NCBI GenBank assembly: GCA_019347775.1
Contig: JAHWKP010000026.1
Location: 1 to 13,836 of the forward strand
Reading direction: 5' to 3'
Origin: Actinomycetota bacterium
Lineage (GTDB): Bacteria; Actinomycetota; Acidimicrobiia; Acidimicrobiales; JAHWKP01
DNA: 13,836 bases
The notes beneath the pieces are model-generated. The model saw only the letters and a list, made by a program, of their open reading frames with translations, ran no database searches and was not told the origin of the DNA. Positions 6,034-12,677 of the stretch are shown here, piece after piece. How positions within the stretch are numbered: position 1 is the stretch's first letter; the number at the start of each line of letters is the position of its first letter. The position numbers and the translations under genes were made by a program.

Positions 6034-6958
6034 CGAACGAGGCCAGCACCTCTCGAGGGCGGCTGCGCCCGGCCATCTTGAGAGTGGACACCGCCCGCCC
6101 TCCAGGTCGTAGCCAGGGGCGGGCCCGCAGCAGGACCTCGGCGGCGAGGGGAGGGTCGACATTCATGTCGTTGACCAGCCAGTCGAAAGTGGCTTCACCG
6201 AACTCGAGCGTCTCGGCCCGTGTCTTGAGGTGCGAAACCAGCGGATGGTTGGCCACGCGTTCATCGAGCTCCCCCGGATCCACGGCGGTCACCCGCGCCC
6301 CGGCACTTGCGAGAACCCAAGACCAGCCGCCCGGGCTCGCGCCCACGTCGAGCGCGGCCGCCTCTCGGAGATCCCCGCCTAGTTCCCAGAGGTCGATCGC
6401 CTCGTCGAGCTTGCGCTCGGCGCGGCAGATTGCCGGCGGTTGCGTGTACCGGCTGTGTTGGGCCACGAGGGTTCGTTTGTTGTCTTCGCCTGTCGACAGG
6501 CCGAGATAAGCCGTGCTCGCTCCGAGATAAGTCGACAGAATCTGGCTCGGTCGGTCGAGGTCCACCACGGCACCTCGGGCTTCGATGGGCCGGCCAAGAG
6601 CGATTTCGACGTCGCGCGTGGTGTACTCGGCTTCGACGTGCGACGCCCCGCCTGAGTGCGCGCCCCGGCGGCACTGCACCGCGAAATGGCCCTCGACACC
6701 TCCGGCGAATCCTTCGGCTGCCTGCAGCAATCGGTGCAGATCCTGGGAAGACCCGTCGATTTCGATCGCGATGTCCGCTGGGGCCACGTGTTGAACGAAA
6801 GTTGTCGTCTTTAGCAATCGGACGTCGCCGTCGGGCACGTCGACGACGGTCACGGAATGGTCGGGCTCTTCGACCACCCGTGGCTCGCCGAGCGTCTCGG
6901 ATGTCTCTTCGAGGGCTGCCTTCCGGAAGCGGCGATGGTGGGTGAGGACCAGCCTCAA
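5942..6958 (-). CDS. RlmM-like RNA 2'-O-ribose methyltransferase (FtsJ fold)
   Basis: The protein is 338 residues if started at TTG 6958. The N-terminal ~165 residues are a divergent RNA-binding/THUMP-like region. The rest is an FtsJ-type Rossmann methyltransferase. SAM motif I LDVGASPGGW is at 203-212 and an acidic VDPGELDE after strand 2. The K-D-K-E catalytic set is probably Lys183 (in CRAERKL), Asp264 (VNDM), Lys294 (STLKM) and Glu330 (NRQEVTLLLR). E. coli RlmM methylates C2498 of 23S rRNA; substrate equivalence here is inferred. No ATG or GTG lies at a sensible place near the N-terminus. The TTG overlaps the stop of the upstream ligase as TTGA, which suggests translational coupling. The frame is open upstream to 7048, but that stretch is coding in the ligase frame. 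The 3' end overlaps the convergent membrane-protein gene by 92 bases. Confidence 0.85.
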   Translation of the reverse strand: MRLVLTHHRRFRKAALEETSETLGEPRVVEEPDHSVTVVDVPDGDVRLLKTTTFVQHVAPADIAIEIDGSSQDLHRLLQAAEGFAGGVEGHFAVQCRRGAHSGGASHVEAEYTTRDVEIALGRPIEARGAVVDLDRPSQILSTYLGASTAYLGLSTGEDNKRTLVAQHSRYTQPPAICRAERKLDEAIDLWELGGDLREAAALDVGASPGGWSWVLASAGARVTAVDPGELDERVANHPLVSHLKTRAETLEFGEATFDWLVNDMNVDPPLAAEVLLRARPWLRPGGRAVSTLKMAGRSRPREVLASFVSRLEPGYALEASQHLYSNRQEVTLLLRRS

Positions 6959-8451
6959 CCGGTGGTTCTCGTGCCCACGTCCCGGCGCAACAACTTGCCG
7001 GAGATGGCATGGGGAAGAGCTTCGACGACCTCGATGTCGGTGGGACACTTGTAGCGAGCGAGATGACGCAGGCAGTGGCGCGACAAGTCGTCGACGTCGA
7101 GATCCGCCGCCGAGGACACGACGTAGGCCTTCACCGCCTCACCGGTGCGGGGGTCGGGACATCCGATAACCGCGGCGTCGGCCACATCCGGGTGATCTTG
7201 GAGGACAGCCTCCACCTCCGCGGGAAAGACGTTGAATCCCGAGACGATGATGAGGTCCTTCGCGCGGTCGACCAGCCACAGTTCGCCGTCGTCGTCGACC
7301 ACGGCGATGTCTCCCGTGCGCAGCCAACCGTCAGGCGTGAGCGCGGCGGCTGTTGCCTTCGGATCTTCCCAGTAACCGGCGAAGACGTTCGGCCCCCGCA
7401 CCCATATCTCGCCCGGATCGCCCTCCAGCGCGTCCTCGCCTTCCTCGTCGATCAGCCGCACTTCCAACCCGGGTAGTGGAACACCGACCGAACCCGGCTT
7501 GGCCGGCTGGTCGAGCAGGGAGGAGGTGACCACCGGGGCCGCCTCGGTCAGTCCGTAGCCCTCCCTCACCGGTATCCCGAAGCGCTCCTCGAAGGCATGG
7601 GCGGTCTCCGCCGACAGCGGAGCGGCACCCGACACCGCCAGCCGCACCTTCGAGAAAGCGTCGGACGCGACGGCGTCAGCGGGGAGTGTCGCCCACGCAC
7701 CGAACATGGGTGGGGCACCGGCTACGAGCGTGACTCCGTGCCGGGCGATGTCCTGGGCGGCCGCCACCGGATCGAAATGCTCTCGCAGCACAACCGAGGC
7801 GCCGGCTTTCAGCGAAAGCCCCAGGACGACGTTGAGCCCGAAAATGTGAAACAGCGGGAGAAGCCCGTAAGAGACGTCCGACGACTGCACCTCGCGCCCT
7901 GGGTGACGCTGGATCTGGTCGATGTTGGCCAGGAGGTTCCCGTGGGTGAGCATGGCGGCCTTCGGCGTGCCGGCCGTGCCCGATGTGAAGACCAAGACGG
8001 CGAGATCCGCGGGCTCCACGGGCGCGATGGGGGCCGGCTCGGCCGCGACCTCGTCAAGCGACCGAGCGTCCGGCGTCGTAGCTCCGTCGCCGGTAATCAG
8101 GGAGCCGAGTTGAAGGCGGGCCACTGAGTCGATCGCAACCGGTCCGACGATCGCGGACGTTGCCATCACAGTTTTGAACTCGCGCTCCAGCTCCGCCTCC
8201 GGACTGGCCGGGTTGCACAGCACGGCGACCGCGCCGATTCCGAGAACGGCGAGATAGGAGGCGACGAAGTCAGGCGTGTTGCCGAGCACAATCGCAATCC
8301 GGTCGCCGCGGTCGACGCCCATCGCCGTGAGACCGCCGCGCAGCGCCGCGACCCGCTCGCGCAGTTCGCCGTAGGTCACGGCAGAATCGTCTGATGCGAT
8401 CAGAGCGACGCGCTCGTCGGCCGGCCCTTCGATGATGGACGCGACGTTCAC
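6955..8451 (-). CDS. AMP-forming acyl-CoA synthetase/ligase
   Basis: This 498-residue protein is a full-length member of the ANL adenylation superfamily, which activates a carboxylic acid with ATP and transfers it to CoA. In order: P-loop FTSGTAGTPKAAMLTHGN (155-172), A5 motif GYGLTEAAP (298-306), A7 core WLRTGDIAVVD (376-386), hinge DRAKDLIIVSGFNVFPAEVE (395-414), and the C-terminal motif ISGKLLRR with catalytic Lys486. Overall it most resembles medium/long-chain fatty acyl-CoA ligases; the substrate cannot be read from sequence. The start is GTG at 8451, 4 bases after the stop of the phosphoglycerate mutase gene, so the two are probably co-translated. The stop overlaps the start of the methyltransferase gene. 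There is no signal peptide or membrane helix. Confidence 0.92.
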   Translation of the reverse strand: MNVASIIEGPADERVALIASDDSAVTYGELRERVAALRGGLTAMGVDRGDRIAIVLGNTPDFVASYLAVLGIGAVAVLCNPASPEAELEREFKTVMATSAIVGPVAIDSVARLQLGSLITGDGATTPDARSLDEVAAEPAPIAPVEPADLAVLVFTSGTAGTPKAAMLTHGNLLANIDQIQRHPGREVQSSDVSYGLLPLFHIFGLNVVLGLSLKAGASVVLREHFDPVAAAQDIARHGVTLVAGAPPMFGAWATLPADAVASDAFSKVRLAVSGAAPLSAETAHAFEERFGIPVREGYGLTEAAPVVTSSLLDQPAKPGSVGVPLPGLEVRLIDEEGEDALEGDPGEIWVRGPNVFAGYWEDPKATAAALTPDGWLRTGDIAVVDDDGELWLVDRAKDLIIVSGFNVFPAEVEAVLQDHPDVADAAVIGCPDPRTGEAVKAYVVSSAADLDVDDLSRHCLRHLARYKCPTDIEVVEALPHAISGKLLRRDVGTRTTG

Positions 8452-8455
8452 AGTT

Positions 8456-9655
8456 CTAGGCGCCGTACTTGGCCAGCCGGCCGGCGCAGGCCAATGCGAT
8501 CGGCATCAGATCCTTCGTCGGGCGCAGACCCAGCCCGCCCCCGCGGCACCAGCGCTCGCCGAAGCGGGTGGCTTCGTCACGGCCCACGCGCTCCGCCCAG
8601 ATGAGTGCCGGCACCGGGTGCCAGGAGTGGGCCGCCATCTGCGTGGGAGTGGAGTGATCACCCGTCACGACGATGACGTCGGGGTCGAGATCCCGAAGGG
8701 AAGGAATGGCGGCGTCCAGAGCTTCGACGGCCGCCACCTTTCCGGGCCGATCACCGTCTTCGCCGGTCGAGTCGGTGCCCTTGTGGTGCAGGAAGAAGTA
8801 GTCGAACCGATCCCAGTGCTCTTTGAGCGCCGCCAGCTGCGCGTCGAGGTCCGCCGGGCGGGGCAGGACATCCATCCCGACGAGGCGGGCGATCCCTCGG
8901 TACATGGGGTAGATGGCGACGGCAGCGGGACTGAGGCCGTAGCGCTCCTGCATGCTCGGCAGAGCGCGGTGCGAGTCGAAGCCGCGGAGCAACAGGACAT
9001 TGGCTCTGGGGTGATCGGCCAGAATCGTCCGGACCTGCTCGTCCAGTTGGGATACGACGTCGGCCGTGCGTTCCGCGCTGGCGTGCAAGGCCACTGGCAC
9101 GCGGGGTTCGGCCAGGGTTACCTGGGGGTCGGTGTCGGCCACTCCCGGGTCGAGGCCCTCGCCGCGCAGGACGACCAGCACGCGGTGCTGGGCCTCATGC
9201 ACGAACTCGACCTCGACCCCGTCGATCTTCACTTCGGTGCTGAGGCGGGCAACAACCTCGGAAGCCTCGGGGTCGGGAAGGCGGCCGGCGCGGCGATCAG
9301 TGATCCGCCCGGATGAGTCGAGCGTGGCCAGGTTTCCGCGGGCGGCGACATCGCCCGCGTTGAGCTTCACCTCCAGGCCCGCGGCCGACAGCACCCCTCG
9401 CCCCAGTTCGAACTCCAAGGGGTCGTAGCCGAACAAACCGAGATGACCCGGTCCGCTCCCGGGCGTGATCCCTGGTCCGACGGGCTCGACCAGTCCGACC
9501 GCTCCTTCCGCGGCCAGCGCATCGAGGTTCGGTGTCGCGGCTTCTTCGAGTTCGGTTCCCCGCTGGGAGTCGGAGTAGCCGCCAAGACCGTCCATCACGA
9601 CGAGAACGATCCGAGTCTCGGCCGGTTGAGCCAGCGGGGCCAGATCCAGAGCCAT
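8456..9655 (-). CDS. apgM: 2,3-bisphosphoglycerate-independent phosphoglycerate mutase, archaeal type
   Basis: This 399-residue protein interconverts 3- and 2-phosphoglycerate in glycolysis and gluconeogenesis. It belongs to the alkaline-phosphatase-like ApgM branch, not the ~510-residue bacterial GpmI or the cofactor-dependent GpmA. The metal site begins with MDGLGG (Asp22). The phosphorylated nucleophile is probably Ser67 in GITPGSGPGHLGLFGYDP, and DRRAGR lies at 120-125. The second half has HHKGTDSTGEDGD (290-302) and VVTGDHSTPTQMAAHSWHPVP (329-349), which supply further metal ligands. The enzyme is cytoplasmic. The ATG at 9655 lies 46 bases after the UdgX stop on the same strand, and the stop is 4 bases before the acyl-CoA ligase start. 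Confidence 0.92.
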   Translation of the reverse strand: MALDLAPLAQPAETRIVLVVMDGLGGYSDSQRGTELEEAATPNLDALAAEGAVGLVEPVGPGITPGSGPGHLGLFGYDPLEFELGRGVLSAAGLEVKLNAGDVAARGNLATLDSSGRITDRRAGRLPDPEASEVVARLSTEVKIDGVEVEFVHEAQHRVLVVLRGEGLDPGVADTDPQVTLAEPRVPVALHASAERTADVVSQLDEQVRTILADHPRANVLLLRGFDSHRALPSMQERYGLSPAAVAIYPMYRGIARLVGMDVLPRPADLDAQLAALKEHWDRFDYFFLHHKGTDSTGEDGDRPGKVAAVEALDAAIPSLRDLDPDVIVVTGDHSTPTQMAAHSWHPVPALIWAERVGRDEATRFGERWCRGGGLGLRPTKDLMPIALACAGRLAKYGA

Positions 9656-9701
9656 GCCGTCAGGCTATGGCGAGCAGGCTCGGTTATCGGCCACGCAAGA
9701 A

Positions 9702-10287
9702 CTACTTGAGGGCCTCCGCCACAAAACGGAGATCGGCCACGAAGCCGGCGAAGGCGTCCTTGCGTTCCGCGCTGTCGCGGGCTCGCAGGATCGCCGAGGG
9801 ATGGATGGTCGCGGTCACGAGCGGCGAATGCGGCCACTCCAGCCAAGCGCCGCGGTCGCGAGTGACCCGGAAGGACGGGCCGACCAAGGCCTGCCCGGCG
9901 GTGGCGCCAAGGCACAGCACGACCTTCGGGTCAACCGTCTCGAGTTCGGCTTCGAACCAAGGCCGACATGCTTTGATCTGTGCCGCGTTCGGCTTCGCGT
10001 GGAGGCGCACCTTGCCCGCCGGGCGCCACTTGAAGTGCTTCACCGCGTTGGTGACGTAGGCCTGGTCGCGGTCGATCCCCGCCTCGGAGAGTCCGTCGTC
10101 GAGCATCTTTCCCGCCGGTCCGACAAAGGGCCGGCCGGAGAGGTCTTCCGTCACCCGGCTGTTCCCCCACGACCATCAGTTGCGCCCCCTCCGACCCCTC
10201 GCCGAAGACGGTCTGAGTAGCGCGCTCGTAGAGGTCGCAGTTGGTGCAGCCCGCCGCTTCGGCGCGTAGTTGATCGAGCCTGCTCAT
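9702..10287 (-). pseudogene. udgX: UdgX-type uracil-DNA glycosylase, broken by a frameshift
   Basis: Two frames together give one uracil-DNA glycosylase of the family 4/UdgX group. The first frame (ATG at 10287) encodes MSRLDQLRAEAAGCTNCDLY, with cluster cysteines C14 and C17, through to the active-site motif VVGEQPGD (39-46). Directly after GAC the frame is wrong. The next frame resumes with EDLSGRPFVGPAGKMLD and runs to 9702, through NAVKHFKW, GKVRLHAKP, KACRPW, VLCLGATAG and ATIHPSAILRA. Family members read GEQPGDQED here, so two bases (for example CA) appear to be missing near 10147-10152. The other two cluster cysteines and the cross-linking-type His in the KVRLH loop are present. Nothing else is decayed, so a recent mutation or a sequencing error is likely. 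ATGA overlaps the DUF72 stop. The 3' part alone is a 150-residue open frame from a GTG at 10154. Confidence 0.82.
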
Positions 10288-11066
10288 GCGGCCACCGGCA
10301 TCGTCTCGTCGCGGCTGGGCACTGGCGTCGGCCGGAGTCCGACGCGCTCGAGTCGACGAGCGAAGGTGATGGCGTCGGCCACCGCCCAGCAGCCCGGGTC
10401 GTTGTTGAAATAGACAAAGACGTCGTCGGCCGGATTGAAGAGATCCGCCAGCCGCTCGGCCCAGTGGGCGAGGGCGCGGTCGCCGTAGTGAGGCCACGGT
10501 TTGGCCGTGCCCTCGTGGAAGCGCAGGTATCCCCAGTCCGCGGTACGCCGAACCGGCCCCAGGGGGCGCGACTTGCGGTCGGCCATACACCAGGCGGAAT
10601 TGAACTCGGCGAGAAGCTCGGCGGTCTCATCGGTGAACCAAGAGTCGTGACGGAATTCGACCGTGACCCGCATGGCCTTCGGGAAGCGAGACAGGGTGTC
10701 GCGCAGACGGGCGTGGTCGGCCTGCAGATTCGGCGGCAACTGAACCAATACCGGGCCCAGCCGCGGACCCATGGGCTTGGATGCGTCGAGGAAGCGCTTC
10801 ACGGCCGGACCGGGGTCCTTGAGCCGCAGGATGTGGGTCAGGTACCGGCTCGCCTTGACGGCGTAAACGAAGTCGTTGGGGACGCGAGCGCGCCAATCAC
10901 CGAAGGTCTCCGGCTTAGGAAGCCGGTAGAAGGTGTTGTTGACCTCGACCGTCGAGAAACGTTCGGAGTAGTGCTCGAGCCACCGGCCTTGGGCGAGCTT
11001 GTCGGGATAGAAGCGGCCGCGCCAGTCCTTGTACTGCCAGCCCGAGGTGCCAACCAAAACCGCCAC
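10284..11066 (-). CDS. DUF72 (YecE-like) family protein
   Basis: This 260-residue protein is a full-length DUF72 protein with a TIM-barrel-like fold. Recognisable segments are VGTSGWQYKDWRGRFYP (5-21), the early STVEVNNTFYRLP (38-50), VYAVKASRYLTH, LGPVLVQLPPN, VEFRHDSWF, YLRFHEG and DDVFVYFNNDPGCWAVADA near the C-terminus. The biochemical activity of the family is not established to my knowledge. There is no signal peptide or membrane helix. The start is GTG at 11066, which gives the usual N-terminus and lies 33 bases after the helicase stop. No ribosome site is seen, and a perfect hairpin reaches the first base of the GTG. The stop overlaps the udgX start as ATGA, so the two genes are coupled. 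A DNA-repair link is guilt by association only. Confidence 0.9.
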   Translation of the reverse strand: MAVLVGTSGWQYKDWRGRFYPDKLAQGRWLEHYSERFSTVEVNNTFYRLPKPETFGDWRARVPNDFVYAVKASRYLTHILRLKDPGPAVKRFLDASKPMGPRLGPVLVQLPPNLQADHARLRDTLSRFPKAMRVTVEFRHDSWFTDETAELLAEFNSAWCMADRKSRPLGPVRRTADWGYLRFHEGTAKPWPHYGDRALAHWAERLADLFNPADDVFVYFNNDPGCWAVADAITFARRLERVGLRPTPVPSRDETMPVAA

Positions 11067-11087
11067 GGGATGGTCTTACCCATCCCG
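11066..11087 (-). promoter_or_regulatory. Perfect 8-bp inverted repeat at the DUF72 start codon
   Basis: CGGGATGG (11066-11073) and CCATCCCG (11080-11087) are exact reverse complements separated by TCTTAC. In the minus-strand mRNA the 3' arm of the hairpin ends on the G of the GTG start codon, and it lies between the helicase stop (11100) and the DUF72 start. No U-tract follows, so it is not a standard intrinsic terminator. It could limit DUF72 initiation, stabilise processed mRNA or bind a protein. Confidence 0.4.
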
Positions 11088-11099
11088 GGCGGTCGCGGC

Positions 11100-12437
11100 T
11101 CAGCGGGCCGTGGACCTGCCGGCGCGACGGGGCCGCTGGTTGCGCTGCGGGCGAGCTGGGCGACCCGTATGACCGCCCCCGCGCGTGCCCGCGCCGGCGA
11201 ATCGGCCGTGGCCGCCGCCGGTGCGGTGGCTGTCACCGCTCGAAGCGCGCCGGGTGTGGGCGGCGGGCTTCTGTCCCCGCTGGGGACCGCGACCCTTGCG
11301 GGCACCCTTACCGGCGCCTGCTGGCTCCGGACCGACCTCGTGACCTAGCTGGCGGCGGATGCCGCGCACCTGGGCCGCGGTGGCGGTGGTGACGAGGGAG
11401 ATGACGAGACCTTCGGCTCCGGCGCGACCCGTGCGGCCGGACCGGTGGATGTAGTCCTTCATGTCGGCTGGCGGGTCGAAGTGCACCACGCAGCCCACGT
11501 CGTCGACGTGGATGCCACGTGCGGCGACGTCGGTGGCCACCAGCGCCTCGACGGCACGGCTCTTGAACGAAGCGAGGGCGCGATCGCGCTGGGCCTGCGA
11601 TCGGTTGCCATGGATGGCGACGGCCCGAATGCCCGAGCGGGTGAGTTGCTGGGCGATTCGATCGGCCCCGTGCTTGGTGCGGCAGAAGATGGCGGCCGAT
11701 CCATGGTCGCGAATCAGCTGAGCGGTCACCTCGACACGGCTGTGCTGGTCGGTGTCGATGAAGCGGTGTTGCGTGCGGTCAATCTCGTCAGCATCCGCCA
11801 CGACCTCGCAACGAACGGGGTCCTTCTGGTAGTTGCGGATGAGCACGTCGACGTCTCCGTCGAGCGTGGCCGAGAACAGCAGGGTCTGCCGGTGAGGCTG
11901 GACCTTGTCGAGAATGCGGCGGACTTCGGGAAGGAAGCCCATGTCGGCCATGCGGTCGGCCTCGTCGATCACGACGAAGTCGGTCTCGCTGAGGTCGATT
12001 GCGCCGCGGTCCATGAGGTCCTTGAGACGGCCAGGGCAGGCGACGACTACGTCGGCGCCGCGCCGTAGGGCGCGCACCTGGGGCTCCATGCCGACGCCGC
12101 CGTAAACCGCGACGGCCGAACGGCCGCGGATGCCGAGGAGCGGGCGCAGTTCGCGTTCGATTTGCGAGGCCAGCTCCCGGGTGGGAGCCAGGACCAAGGC
12201 GCGGGGCTTGCGCGAACGGGCCCGACCGACGGTCTCGGCGAGCGCGATGCCAAAGGCCAGCGTCTTGCCGGAGCCCGTGGGCGCCCGGCCGCAGACGTCG
12301 CGGCCCTTGAGAGCCGGCGGCAGCGCTAGGGCCTGGATCGGGAAAGGGGTTTCGATGCTGCGCTTGCGCAGGCTCGAAACGATGTCATTGGGTACGCCGA
12401 TGTCGGCGAAGGTCTTGGACTGCAAGGTCTGCTCCAT
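11100..12437 (-). CDS. DEAD-box ATP-dependent RNA helicase
   Basis: This 445-residue protein has the complete two-domain DEAD-box core and a basic tail. Motifs in order: Q-motif region with FADIGVPNDIV and PFPIQ (10-35), Walker A APTGSGKT (52-59), PTRELA (85-90), CPGR (134-137, where most relatives have TPGR), DEAD (158-161), SAT (189-191), FCRTKHGADR (251-260), ATDVAARGIHVDDVG (301-315) and HRSGRTGRAG (331-340). The tail (about 370-445) is rich in Gly, Arg, His and Pro, typical of RNA-binding extensions in RhlE/CsdA-like helicases used in ribosome assembly and cold adaptation. The ATG at 12437 gives a standard N-terminus, but no Shine-Dalgarno sequence is visible and a strong hairpin lies 7 bases upstream. 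It is probably the first gene of the six-gene minus-strand array. Confidence 0.95.
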   Translation of the reverse strand: MEQTLQSKTFADIGVPNDIVSSLRKRSIETPFPIQALALPPALKGRDVCGRAPTGSGKTLAFGIALAETVGRARSRKPRALVLAPTRELASQIERELRPLLGIRGRSAVAVYGGVGMEPQVRALRRGADVVVACPGRLKDLMDRGAIDLSETDFVVIDEADRMADMGFLPEVRRILDKVQPHRQTLLFSATLDGDVDVLIRNYQKDPVRCEVVADADEIDRTQHRFIDTDQHSRVEVTAQLIRDHGSAAIFCRTKHGADRIAQQLTRSGIRAVAIHGNRSQAQRDRALASFKSRAVEALVATDVAARGIHVDDVGCVVHFDPPADMKDYIHRSGRTGRAGAEGLVISLVTTATAAQVRGIRRQLGHEVGPEPAGAGKGARKGRGPQRGQKPAAHTRRASSGDSHRTGGGHGRFAGAGTRGGGHTGRPARPQRNQRPRRAGRSTAR

Positions 12438-12677
12438 TAGTTATGCCGCGTGTAGACACGCGGCTGTATTTCGGGAGCGACGAGCCCGTTCGGTTACCTC
12501 CCATACGTCCGAGGGCGCAGTGCTGAAGTCGCAAAACCAGCAGGAGGGTAAGCCGGACGAGAAAGGTGTTTCGAACGGCTTTGCCGGTGTCAACCGGCGT
12601 GCTCGGGATTACCCGGGCGTCCCTAAGGTAACAGGTGTTCGGTCAGGTTTATGCCGCTTACGAGAAATGGGAACCGC
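12438..12677 (-). other. Structured intergenic region between desaturase and helicase genes
   Basis: This 240-base gap holds no convincing gene on either strand. It contains the palindrome at 12445-12464 and two adjacent stem-loops. One is GCCGGT-GTCA-ACCGGC (12583-12598), a perfect 6-bp stem. The other is GCTCGGG-ATTA-CCCGGGC (12600-12617), seven pairs including one G-U as plus-strand RNA, or one mismatch as minus-strand RNA. A perfect -35-like TTGACA lies on the minus strand at 12593-12588, inside the first stem, but its expected -10 (AACACC) is poor. The region could be the desaturase terminator, the helicase 5' leader or a small RNA. I could not match it to a known riboswitch class. Confidence 0.35.
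12445..12464 (-). promoter_or_regulatory. 9-bp inverted repeat just upstream of the helicase start
   Basis: GCCGCGTGT (12445-12453) and ACACGCGGC (12456-12464) are exact reverse complements around a two-base centre. The site lies 8 to 27 bases upstream of the helicase ATG. The short centre makes it better as a palindromic DNA operator than as a tight RNA hairpin, since RNA would have to open at least one central pair. The AU-rich gap to the ATG contains no ribosome site. Confidence 0.42.

Noticed and set aside
8440..8455. Rex half-site TGTGAA at the acyl-CoA ligase start
   Set aside because: The second half-site at the required spacing is absent, and the position is inside a tight gene junction.
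7009..9316. Long plus-strand open frames opposite the ligase and mutase genes
   Set aside because: They are shadow frames typical of GC-rich genes. The minus-strand products are full-length, motif-complete enzymes.
12560..12580. TTCGAA-containing stretch that resembles a tRNA T-loop
   Set aside because: No acceptor, anticodon or D-arm pairing could be built around it.
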